From Bacteroidales bacterium (GTDB lineage: Bacteria > Bacteroidota > Bacteroidia > Bacteroidales > UBA932): 64,000 bases of DNA. This document shows, one piece after another, positions 10,296 to 16,813 of the stretch. The DNA lies in NCBI GenBank assembly GCA_017617495.1, contig JAFZWD010000056.1, forward strand, positions 1 to 64,000, written 5' to 3'. Below the pieces are notes generated by a model, which was given only the letters and a program-made list of their open reading frames with translations, did no database searches and was not told where the DNA came from. Each line of letters opens with the position of its first letter. Position 1 is the first letter of the stretch. The translations under genes and the position numbers were made by a program.

Positions 10296-11128
10296 TCTTC
10301 CGTCGCCTTTTCTATCCAGGCCATCACGTCATCTGCCGATTCGGGCAGGATTCCGGCATTTCCATATATTATATTGGGATTCCCTGCGCCGCCCATTCCG
10401 GACATCTTAGCCATCGAGCCGACTCCGGATACAAGGTAGATTCCCTGCACGATAGTCTTTCCCTTTGCCTTGGATGCGCGGGCGAGAAGAGGCTTCACGT
10501 CTTTTGCGAAGTTTTGGCCCATTCCCACCAGTTGACAGTCGACATAGTCAAAGCCCTGTGTCTTCAACACTTCGGAACATCTGTCGAGAAGAGAGTTCCA
10601 GAAACCGATGCGGTCCGGATCGCCGTGGGCAAGAAGCACTACCGCCTCTTCGCCGGGATTGAAGGAAAGCGCCTTCACCCTCTCGGACAAAGCCTTTTCG
10701 ATAACCCCGGACCCGATGAGAGTAGGGCCCACCACAATACGGATTTGCGTATGTACGAACTCGGCTCCTTCCGCCGCCAGTTCGCGATGGACCGCAGGAT
10801 CGAACTTGAGCCCGAGAAGATTGGGAATATCGTCCTCCGCGTGACCCGAGGGGGATATAAAGAGGGGCAGGGCGAAGACCGTATCTATCTGCTGCTTTTC
10901 GCAGTCGCGGATTACCGAAGCGATGTTCGGCTGCGCGAATTCCATCAGCGCGACGCGCTTATAACTGATGCCGGGTATGGCGAGGCGGTCCAACCTGCCT
11001 TCCAGTGCAAGTACCTCCTTATTCCAATTGTTCGATGGGGAACCGTGTGCAATAACCACAAGGGCCTTTCTGGCCTGAAGGCTGAGGCAAAGAAGCGCTG
11101 TCGCCGCAAATAAAAGTAGTCTTTTCAT
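10277..11128 (-). CDS. Exported CbiK/CbiX-like sirohydrochlorin/heme chelatase-family protein
   Basis: This 283-residue protein belongs to the class II chelatase fold (CbiK type). Motifs are KALVVIAHGSPSNNWNKEV near the start, GPTLIGSGVI, EEAVVLLAHGDPDRIGFW with the conserved His, and QGIYLVSGVGSMAKMSGMGG. The ATG at 11128 is chosen because it begins a signal peptide (MKRLLLFAATALLCLSLQA), so the protein is exported rather than cytoplasmic. Periplasmic CbiK proteins that bind heme are known in Desulfovibrio. Together with the receptor and HmuY-like genes, which follow by overlap or near contact, it probably handles imported tetrapyrrole. Metal insertion versus removal cannot be decided. Confidence 0.78.
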   Translation of the reverse strand: MKRLLLFAATALLCLSLQARKALVVIAHGSPSNNWNKEVLALEGRLDRLAIPGISYKRVALMEFAQPNIASVIRDCEKQQIDTVFALPLFISPSGHAEDDIPNLLGLKFDPAVHRELAAEGAEFVHTQIRIVVGPTLIGSGVIEKALSERVKALSFNPGEEAVVLLAHGDPDRIGFWNSLLDRCSEVLKTQGFDYVDCQLVGMGQNFAKDVKPLLARASKAKGKTIVQGIYLVSGVGSMAKMSGMGGAGNPNIIYGNAGILPESADDVMAWIEKATEEWLAAK

Positions 11129-11148
11129 ATCAAATCTGTTTGTCGTGG

Positions 11149-11156
11149 CAAAGGTA
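11149..11156 (-). promoter_or_regulatory. -7 element TACCTTTG of the heme operon
   Basis: Read on the minus strand, TACCTTTG fits TAnnTTTG exactly and lies 21 bases before the ATG at 11128, giving a leader of about 14 bases. No convincing TTTG was found 19-21 bases upstream, so the -33 element is weak or absent. A factor-dependent or derepressed promoter would fit. Confidence 0.45.
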
Positions 11157-11189
11157 GAGCTCACGGCAAACAGATAAAATCCCAAATGG

Positions 11190-11209
11190 TGATGATTCTC
11201 AACTCATCA
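11190..11209 (-). promoter_or_regulatory. Fur-like dyad upstream of the heme operon
   Basis: TGATGATTCTCAACTCATCA contains the inverted repeat TGATGA/TCATCA around an ATTCTC-type core, close to the Fur-box pattern (GATAATGATTCTCATTATC class). It is bracketed by ATCCC (11179-11183) and GGGAT (11216-11220). It sits just upstream of where the -33 region of the heme operon should be. Binding by Fur is inferred from similarity and from the iron/heme genes behind it. Confidence 0.45.
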
Positions 11210-11242
11210 TAAATGGGGATTTCCTAGCTCTTTCTGCATGCA

Positions 11243-11276
11243 CAAAAAATCAGGCCCCTCTGTCTTTCAGAGGGCC
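11243..11276 (-). terminator. Minus-strand terminator between tRNA-Arg region and heme operon
   Basis: On the minus strand GGCCCTCTG, a short AAAGA loop and CAGAGGGGCC are followed by TGATTTTTTG. It would stop transcripts from the tRNA-Arg and hairpin region before the heme operon promoter. Confidence 0.7.
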
Positions 11277-11282
11277 TTTAGT

Positions 11283-11514
11283 GGGCGAGGTCTGCAGAAA
11301 TGCCAGGGACCTCGCCCAGGGGAACGGCCACTCAGGTACCTGCAGGGCACTTTGGGCGGGCGAGGTACCCGCCCAAATAGCAGACCTCGCCCAAAACGCA
11401 ACAGGCAGGACCGGGACCTTTTACAAAAACGGGCGAAAATGCAAAAGGTCCCTCCACAATCGCGAAAGCCACGGCGCTTTGCCGTGGCTTTCGTGATTTG
11501 CCCTCCTTCGGAGG
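11283..11514. repeat. Cluster of four to five hairpins in non-coding DNA
   Basis: There is no supportable gene here. Perfect inverted repeats are packed together: a 13-base pair at 11283-11295/11380-11392 enclosing a 10-bp hairpin at 11351-11377; a 10-bp stem at 11413-11422/11443-11452; a 13-bp stem at 11463-11475/11481-11493 with a GCTTT loop; and a small CCTCC/GGAGG hairpin at 11502-11514. Only the first terminator nearby has a T-run, so these are not ordinary terminators. They may be mobile palindromes or a structured transcript. Confidence 0.6.
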
Positions 11515-11546
11515 CCACATCACTCTCCCCTGCCGGGGGCCGCTTA

Positions 11547-11683
11547 TAAAGGATGCAGGCAAGGCCCCGGAGACCGGGGATTGTTTAAGGGACTGACCGG
11601 TTTGAAAGCAAGCTTTCACCGTCAGTCCCATTAAACAATAGCGCCCGACGACAATGTCGTGGGCGCCTTGCCTGCATCCTTTA
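11547..11683 (-). ncRNA. Putative structured RNA or cruciform element with four-way junction
   Basis: A perfect 19-bp outer stem (11547-11565 with 11665-11683) encloses three hairpins: CCCCGG/CCGGGG at 11565-11579, a long 18-bp stem with one bulge at 11580-11597/11621-11639 whose tip forms a further small stem, and GCGCCC..GGGCGC at 11641-11666. Nearly every base of the 137 is paired. It begins 11 bases beyond the 3' end of tRNA-Arg on the same strand, so it could be co-transcribed with it. No Rfam family is recognised; the strand is assumed from the tRNA. It might instead be a DNA-level palindrome. Confidence 0.45.
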
Positions 11684-11694
11684 TGCTCTGCGTG

Positions 11695-11768
11695 TGATTC
11701 CGGCGCGACTCGAACGCGCGACCCACAGCTTAGAAGGCTGTTGCTCTATCCAACTGAGCTACGGAACC
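11695..11768 (-). tRNA. tRNA-Arg (anticodon TCT)
   Basis: A full cloverleaf is seen on the minus strand: acceptor GGTTCCG/CGGAATC, D stem GCTC/GAGC, anticodon stem ACAGC/GCTGT with loop CTTCTAA (anticodon TCT, reading AGA/AGG), T stem GCGCG/CGCGC with loop TTCGAGT, and discriminator A at 11695. The CCA end is not encoded. Confidence 0.96.
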
Positions 11769-11827
11769 GTTAGGGGTTGCAAATATAATCAAAATCCTGC
11801 AAAGAAAAGACTGGCGAAACCAAAACG

Positions 11828-12805
11828 TCAGGCCTTGGGGGAGACGACCACGCGGCGGAAGTAGGACCAGATGCCGAGTACCAGGGAAACGACTGCGTGG
11901 GCCTCGTGGGCAAGGGTGGCGAAGAGCAGGCCGATTTCCTCGGTGACGCCGTAAAGCGAGGTGAGCGTCATGCGGATGAGGTAGTGATATGCGCCGATGC
12001 CGCCGGGCACGGGGACTATGGAGGCGAAGTTGCCTATGGCCGATACGAAGAGGGCGTCGGCGACCGACAGGTCCGCCAGCGCGGGCACTGCCTTGAGGCC
12101 GGTCCAGGTCATAGCGGTGTACATGGTCCAGATTGCCACGGTGTAGAGCAGGAATAGCAGCTTATTGCGCATCTTACCGAAGCTCGCAAGTCCCTCGAGG
12201 CCTCCGGAAATATAGCCGGCAATCCTGCCGAAAAGGGGCACCCGGTCCTTCCAGTGCCAGATTACCCAGACTGCAAATGCACCGAGGGCGACCAGGAAGA
12301 GCAGCAGCCAGACCACTATGGTCCTGTCCGTGATGGGATGCCAGACATTATCCACGAAGAAGCCGCCGAAGCGTCCCCACATTGTGATGAGCGCCACGAT
12401 CAGCAGCGCGAAAAGCACCAGGAAATCCCAGGCGCGTTCCATAACCATTGTGCCGAGCACCTTGACGAAGGGAAGCTTTGCGGAAGAAAGCATCGCGGCG
12501 CGAACGATCTCGCCGGAGCCCGGGATGGCGATGCTGGTGAGGTTGCACACGTTGGAGGCGTCCCAGACCTGGCCGTAAGTAATGTCGGGCGCTATTGGCT
12601 TGAGAAGCTGCTTCCAGCGCATCGCACGGAACACCACCGCCATGTAGGAGGCGATGAAGAACAGCACCATCCAGGTCCACCGGGTGGAGCGCAGGCCCAC
12701 CATGAATTCCTTCCAGTCGATGCCGCGGCAGGCGAAGTACACCAGTACCGCCGCCAGTCCGAGGGACAGGACGTACTTGAGTATTTTTCCGGCTGCTTTG
12801 CCCAT
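11828..12805 (-). CDS. Lysylphosphatidylglycerol-synthase-type TM protein (UPF0104/flippase-like)
   Basis: This 325-residue inner-membrane protein has about eight hydrophobic helices. Sequence blocks such as RAMRWKQLLKPI, SIAIPGSGEIVRAAMLS, VMERAWDF and the late IVPVPGGIGAYHY are typical of the LPG_synthase_TM (AglD/MprF N-half) family. The C-terminal aminoacyltransferase of true MprF is absent, so it is probably a lipid flippase or unassigned envelope protein. The ATG at 12805 is taken as the start; a TTG three codons earlier (12814) is possible. It diverges from the PfkB kinase across a 97-base gap. Confidence 0.82.
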   Translation of the reverse strand: MGKAAGKILKYVLSLGLAAVLVYFACRGIDWKEFMVGLRSTRWTWMVLFFIASYMAVVFRAMRWKQLLKPIAPDITYGQVWDASNVCNLTSIAIPGSGEIVRAAMLSSAKLPFVKVLGTMVMERAWDFLVLFALLIVALITMWGRFGGFFVDNVWHPITDRTIVVWLLLFLVALGAFAVWVIWHWKDRVPLFGRIAGYISGGLEGLASFGKMRNKLLFLLYTVAIWTMYTAMTWTGLKAVPALADLSVADALFVSAIGNFASIVPVPGGIGAYHYLIRMTLTSLYGVTEEIGLLFATLAHEAHAVVSLVLGIWSYFRRVVVSPKA

Positions 12806-12850
12806 AGCATACAAATTTAGTTATTATTTGTTATTTTTGTTTGATTTTAG

Positions 12851-12871
12851 ATTGCCGATCGGGTCGGCAAT
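12851..12871. repeat. 21-base dispersed palindrome, copy 1
   Basis: ATTGCCGA and TCGGCAAT arms flank a short centre. The reverse complement of the whole 21-base unit occurs again at 56475-56495, about 43.6 kb away. Here it sits in the leader region of the PfkB kinase gene. Confidence 0.75.
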
Positions 12872-12902
12872 GACGGAAGGAAGGGAAATCAAGATTACGG
12901 GA

Positions 12903-13904
12903 ATGAAATCAATATTAGGAATAGGAAATGCGCTGACGGATATTCTGGCGATACTGCCAGACGACAGCCTGCTGCGCAAATACCATCTGCCGCTGGGCAG
13001 CATGCAGCACGTGGACAAGGAAACGGGCGACCTCATCTGGCAGGACCTCAAGGAAATCGGCGTCAAATACGTGCCGGGAGGCTCCGCAGCCAACACGATC
13101 ACCTGCTGCGCAATCTTCGGCATGCGCTCCGGCTACATCGGCAAGATAGGCAACGACGAACTCGGCAACCTGTTCAAGAGCACAATGGAGCAGTTCGGAG
13201 TAAAAACCACAATGCTCTACGACGCCAAGGGCAGCGGCCGCTGCATGGTATTCATCACAGGGGCCAACGCCGAACGCACCTTCGCAAGCTACATGGGCGC
13301 AGCACTTGAAATGGGCCCGGACGACCTCAAGCCCGAGTACTTCCAGGGCTACGACTACTTCCATATCGAGGGCTATCTGGTGCAGAACCAGGAACTCATC
13401 GCCCGCGCCGTGCAGATGGCAAAGGCCGCCGGCTGTATCATCAGCATCGATATGGCTTCCTACAACGTGGTTGAGAGCAACGGCGCCTTCCTGCATAACC
13501 TGGTGGAGAAATATGTGGACATAGTATTTGCCAACGAAACCGAGAGCAAGGCATTCACAAAACTCGACGACCCGCGCGAGGCACTCGCGGAGCTCTCCAG
13601 TATCTGCAAGATTGCGGTGGTCAAGGTCGGCAAGGACGGCAGCTGGGCACGCAACGGGGAGCAGGAAATCTTCATCCCGGCCTGGCCGGCTGTTCCCGTC
13701 GACGGCACAGGCGCGGGAGATACCTACGCCGCAGGCTTCCTCTACGCCCACTCGCTGGGCCTCCCGCTCAAGGAATGCGCCGAGGTGGGCAGCATAATAG
13801 CCGCCAAGGTGGTGGAGGTGGTCGGCACCAAGATAGATATCCCCCGCTGGCGCGTGGCCAAGGAGGAAATCAAGCAACTCATAGAAAAGAGCAAGGGATG
13901 CTGA
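12903..13904 (+). CDS. PfkB-family carbohydrate/nucleoside kinase (adenosine-kinase-like)
   Basis: This 333-residue cytoplasmic kinase carries the PfkB signatures: GGSAANTITCCAIFG (~residues 60-74), GYIGKIGNDELG, and the catalytic anion-hole motif PVDGTGAGDTYAAGF near residue 262 with the base Asp. The family phosphorylates sugars or nucleosides; relatives in Bacteroidota are usually labelled adenosine kinase or fructokinase. The ATG at 12903 is preferred because the longer upstream reading runs through the 21-base palindrome. The last codons overlap the next gene (ATG inside GGATGCTGA), so the two are coupled. Confidence 0.88.
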   Translation: MKSILGIGNALTDILAILPDDSLLRKYHLPLGSMQHVDKETGDLIWQDLKEIGVKYVPGGSAANTITCCAIFGMRSGYIGKIGNDELGNLFKSTMEQFGVKTTMLYDAKGSGRCMVFITGANAERTFASYMGAALEMGPDDLKPEYFQGYDYFHIEGYLVQNQELIARAVQMAKAAGCIISIDMASYNVVESNGAFLHNLVEKYVDIVFANETESKAFTKLDDPREALAELSSICKIAVVKVGKDGSWARNGEQEIFIPAWPAVPVDGTGAGDTYAAGFLYAHSLGLPLKECAEVGSIIAAKVVEVVGTKIDIPRWRVAKEEIKQLIEKSKGC

Positions 13905-14329
13905 CGGTTTTGTTTCTGACGATACTCCTGTGGCTCCTGGGCAGCCGCGTCAAGACCGGCTTCACTCCCCTTTCCAAGGTGAAGAAGGCCGCCGTGCTGC
14001 TGTGCGCCGACGACCCGGACTTCGAAGCTACCGCCATCGACGTGGTGAGGTTCTTCGACAGCCACGGCATCGCCGTGGAGATAGTGCCGGTGCGCAAGGG
14101 ACGCCTCATCGTCGTGCGCCGCAAGGTGGAGCTCTTTATCTCGCTGCTGCCGGAGAACGGCTTCAAGGCCGAGTATGTGGCCCGGCGCAGCAAAGCCCTC
14201 TTCAAGGTCGGGCGCTACCAGATGCGTAATGAGACCTTCGACCTGGTGGTCAGTGACCCGGAAGGGAAACGGTTCCCGCAGAGGGAAGTATTCAGTACTA
14301 TTTCCAAAATAATAAGCCAGACTCGATAG
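13898..14329 (+). CDS. Small conserved-looking protein of unknown function (possibly DUF6913-type)
   Basis: This 143-residue protein starts at the ATG overlapping the kinase stop by 7 bases. Residues 1-15 are hydrophobic (LTVLFLTILLWLLG), followed by a soluble alpha/beta stretch with VLLCADDPDFEATAID, SLLPENGFKAEY, FDLVVSDPEGKRFPQREVFSTISKII. The layout recalls small Bacteroidota proteins of the DUF6913 type, but that match is from memory and weak. Overlap with the PfkB gene suggests a linked role. A bidirectional terminator follows at once. Confidence 0.7.
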   Translation: MLTVLFLTILLWLLGSRVKTGFTPLSKVKKAAVLLCADDPDFEATAIDVVRFFDSHGIAVEIVPVRKGRLIVVRRKVELFISLLPENGFKAEYVARRSKALFKVGRYQMRNETFDLVVSDPEGKRFPQREVFSTISKIISQTR

Positions 14330-14345
14330 CCTGGCTTATTATTTT
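14308..14345. terminator. Bidirectional terminator between convergent operons
   Basis: AATAAGCCAG (14311-14320) and CTGGCTTATT (14331-14340) form a 10-bp stem with A-rich and T-rich flanks on both sides. It ends the plus-strand kinase transcript and the 30-kb minus-strand locus. Confidence 0.85.
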
Positions 14346-16023
14346 AATCAAAATTAAAGATTTCCTTCAACTGCTTCAAGCCCTTTTTGCCTTTCAGGAC
14401 AACGGGCTTCTCGGCGAGCTGCGACTCGATCTCGATCTGGCTGTCGTTGCGGGTGCGGTCCAGGCGGTCGGGATACTTGTAGATAAGGTCCGAAGTCGGA
14501 CGTCCGTGGAAGCGGATAAGATTGCCGCAACCCACTTTCCAGGTATTGTCGTGCATATTGAGCAGCGGATACCAGCTCGTGAACAGGCGGATGACGGTAT
14601 TCTTGCTCTTGCCGAACACATTGCCGCGGATTTCGTAGTTGACGGTTTCGGCGGTGGTGTCGTAGAGCATCAGGTGCGCCGCGTTGGGATTCCAGCGCTG
14701 CCTGTGGCCCCAGCCCTTGCCGGCGTCGCGGAAGACGTTGTTCTCCACCAGCACGTTCTCGGTGCGGGCGCCGTCGCCCTGCTGCCAGTACTCGAAGGAA
14801 TACTCGCTGTTCCAGACTTCGTTGCCGCGCCAGGTGATGTTCTTCTGCAGCACTCCGTCGATGTTCGACTGGCTGGTCATTGCGGCATCCCAGACTTCCC
14901 AGATGCGGCAGTTCTCCACCAGCACGTCCTCGGCAGCGCTCCAGAACTCGATGCCGTTGCCATAGCGCACGCCGTGGCCCGTGTCGTCGATATAAAGGGT
15001 GCTTCCGCCGATGTAGCTGATGTCGAGGCCGCGGGCGGTAATGCGCTTGACGCGCTCGCCGCCGATGCCGTGGGCCGCGCCATAGCGTAGCCAGAGGTTC
15101 TCATAGATGAGGTCGTGGCAGTCGGTCTCCATAATCACATGCTGCTTCTCGGCCATCTCGATGGATTTGAAGCGCTTGGCGGGATTGCGGCGGCTTACCA
15201 TATAGAGGGCGCCCTCGTCACGCACCCAGCAGAAGTACAGGTCCCTGCCCTTCAGCTGGTCGGGGCTGTCCACCTTGCGGGCGCAGCCCTTCTTGCCATG
15301 ATTCAGGATAACGTTGCCGAGCTCGTCGCGCGAAGGCTTCTCGCACTTCCAGAGCCTGCGGCCTACCTTCACCCAGTCGGCCTCCGAAGAAGCGTCCCAG
15401 GACGGCTCGAGGATGGGCTTTACGCCCTCGCCGTAGGCGCCGTAATAGATAGGATGCTCCGGGCTGCCGGACTGCGGCTCGAGATGTCCGCGGAAGACGT
15501 CTCCCCTCTTGAAGAGGACGGAGTCGCCGAAGCCGAGCACCGCGTCGTTAACCTGAGCGAGCGACTTCCATGCGGTCTCGGGGCTGAGGCCGTCGGCCGC
15601 GTCGTCACCGTCGGCGGCCACGTAATAGGTGTGTCCGCCATAGGTGCGGGCTTCTTCGCGAAGCACCTTCTTCCAGACGGAAGCGGTCTTCACAATCCAC
15701 TCCTCATCCTTTACGCGGGCAATCAGGGCGTCCATTCCGTCCACGTCGGTATCCACTATGGGAACGTCGGGATAGGATGCGGGATCCGCAATGAGTTCGT
15801 CGTTCTTCCAGATGACCATGGCGAGGGCGCTCTTCATTTCGGGGCTGTCGTCCTTCGCCACCTGGCGCTCAAGTACGAACTGGATGTTTTCCTTGTCGAA
15901 GGCCTTTACGGCGGCCACGATCTGGTCGGGGGTGTCGGCGTTCAGGCGAATGATGCACCTGGTCGGTGCTGCAAGGAGCAGCGCCGGGACAAATGCGAGT
16001 AAAATAGCTATCAGTTTTTTCAT
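14344..16023 (-). CDS. Secreted right-handed parallel beta-helix protein (pectate-lyase-like fold)
   Basis: This 559-residue protein has a signal peptide (MKKLIAILLAFVPALLLAA). After an alpha/beta segment (~20-135), residues ~140-530 follow the beta-helix layout: TYYVAADGDDAADGLSPETA, KSLAQVNDAVLGFGDSVLFKRGDVF, then repeated rungs (HDLIYENLWLRYGAAHGIGG, EDVLVENCRIWEVWDAA, RTENVLVENNVFRDAG). The same YxVxxxGND..DGLSxxxx opening is found in the 42312-45041 protein. It probably cleaves or binds polysaccharide, likely pectin given its neighbours, but catalytic residues cannot be assigned. It is the last gene of the large locus, 18 bases after the esterase. Confidence 0.8.
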   Translation of the reverse strand: MKKLIAILLAFVPALLLAAPTRCIIRLNADTPDQIVAAVKAFDKENIQFVLERQVAKDDSPEMKSALAMVIWKNDELIADPASYPDVPIVDTDVDGMDALIARVKDEEWIVKTASVWKKVLREEARTYGGHTYYVAADGDDAADGLSPETAWKSLAQVNDAVLGFGDSVLFKRGDVFRGHLEPQSGSPEHPIYYGAYGEGVKPILEPSWDASSEADWVKVGRRLWKCEKPSRDELGNVILNHGKKGCARKVDSPDQLKGRDLYFCWVRDEGALYMVSRRNPAKRFKSIEMAEKQHVIMETDCHDLIYENLWLRYGAAHGIGGERVKRITARGLDISYIGGSTLYIDDTGHGVRYGNGIEFWSAAEDVLVENCRIWEVWDAAMTSQSNIDGVLQKNITWRGNEVWNSEYSFEYWQQGDGARTENVLVENNVFRDAGKGWGHRQRWNPNAAHLMLYDTTAETVNYEIRGNVFGKSKNTVIRLFTSWYPLLNMHDNTWKVGCGNLIRFHGRPTSDLIYKYPDRLDRTRNDSQIEIESQLAEKPVVLKGKKGLKQLKEIFNFD

Positions 16024-16041
16024 ATACCTATATTAATTATA

Positions 16042-16812
16042 TTACGGCCAGAGGCCCTTTTCTTTCATGGAAGTGGCAATCATTTCGGCACAGAGGGCGG
16101 CACCCTTGTCGGAAAGGTGGACGTTGTCATCCATATAGTACTCTGCAGAGGCGGATGCACCGGTCTTCTTGAGCCAGTCTACAACCAGATTCTGGCAGTC
16201 CACAAGGGCGGTAACGGTCTCCCTTGCCACATTGCGCATCGTATTGGTATAGCCGGTCCAGACCTTCTTGGGCGCACCGGTATCCGAGAATGAGTGGCTG
16301 TTGGGAGGCGTAACCAGCACCGGCCAGGCATTCTTTGCACGGGTTTCGCTTATGAATTTCTTCAGGTTCACGGCATACTCCTCGGTTGTGCAGCCCTTGT
16401 CTCCGGTAGAGCCGTCGTTGGCCGCAAACTGGATAAGCACGAGGTCGTTCTCCCCCACCAGGGCAATTAAGGCATCCCAATCGCCCGTGGTTATGAACGA
16501 CTTGGTGCTGCGTCCGCTGATGGCCTTGTTGATTACATTCGGGACGGCGCCCTTGGGGCTGTTGCCCAGGGCTGCCTGCAGATACTCTCCCCAGCCGCTC
16601 TTGGGACGGCTGCTCTCGGGCCAGATGCACACCAGCGAATCGCCTGCGAGATAAACCTTGCCGGTGACCGTGGTAGGAGGTATCACCTGGTCGGCGGACT
16701 GCTGGTTACCGCCGGGTTTCGGAGCCGTGGTGCTCTCTTCCTTGGAGGAGCCGCAGGAGCTCAGCGAAAGCAGCAGAAGCGCGTTGAGCGCAAATAACAG
16801 TATCCTCTTCAT
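16042..16812 (-). CDS. SGNH/GDSL esterase lipoprotein (CE12-like, rhamnogalacturonan acetylesterase type)
   Basis: This 256-residue lipoprotein (Cys20 in LSLSSC) would remove acetyl groups from pectic glycan at the cell surface or in the periplasm. SGNH blocks are visible: GDSL with Ser59, ISGRSTKSF (block II Gly), IQFAANDGS (block III Asn), and DDNVHLSDKG with Asp229/His232. Length and the GRSTKSF block fit CE12. A second paralogue is at 41502-42299. The start lies one base after the stop of the LVIVD gene (TAATATG), indicating coupling. Confidence 0.85.
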   Translation of the reverse strand: MKRILLFALNALLLLSLSSCGSSKEESTTAPKPGGNQQSADQVIPPTTVTGKVYLAGDSLVCIWPESSRPKSGWGEYLQAALGNSPKGAVPNVINKAISGRSTKSFITTGDWDALIALVGENDLVLIQFAANDGSTGDKGCTTEEYAVNLKKFISETRAKNAWPVLVTPPNSHSFSDTGAPKKVWTGYTNTMRNVARETVTALVDCQNLVVDWLKKTGASASAEYYMDDNVHLSDKGAALCAEMIATSMKEKGLWP

Positions 16813-16813
16813 A

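Noticed and set aside
11238..11631. ORFs of 70-100 codons on both strands in the hairpin field
   Set aside because: They run through inverted repeats, have Arg/Pro/Gly-rich translations with no family resemblance, and overlap each other in many frames.
11283..11683. CRISPR array in the hairpin-rich region
   Set aside because: The repeats are inverted, not evenly spaced direct repeats, and no cas gene is present. No CRISPR array was seen anywhere in the window.
11547..11683. Retron msr-msd region
   Set aside because: Flanking inverted repeats and stems are reminiscent, but no reverse transcriptase gene lies nearby.
12654..12902. Upstream extension of the PfkB kinase by 83 codons
   Set aside because: It reads through the divergent gene start and the 21-base palindrome; PfkB homology begins at MKSILGIGN.
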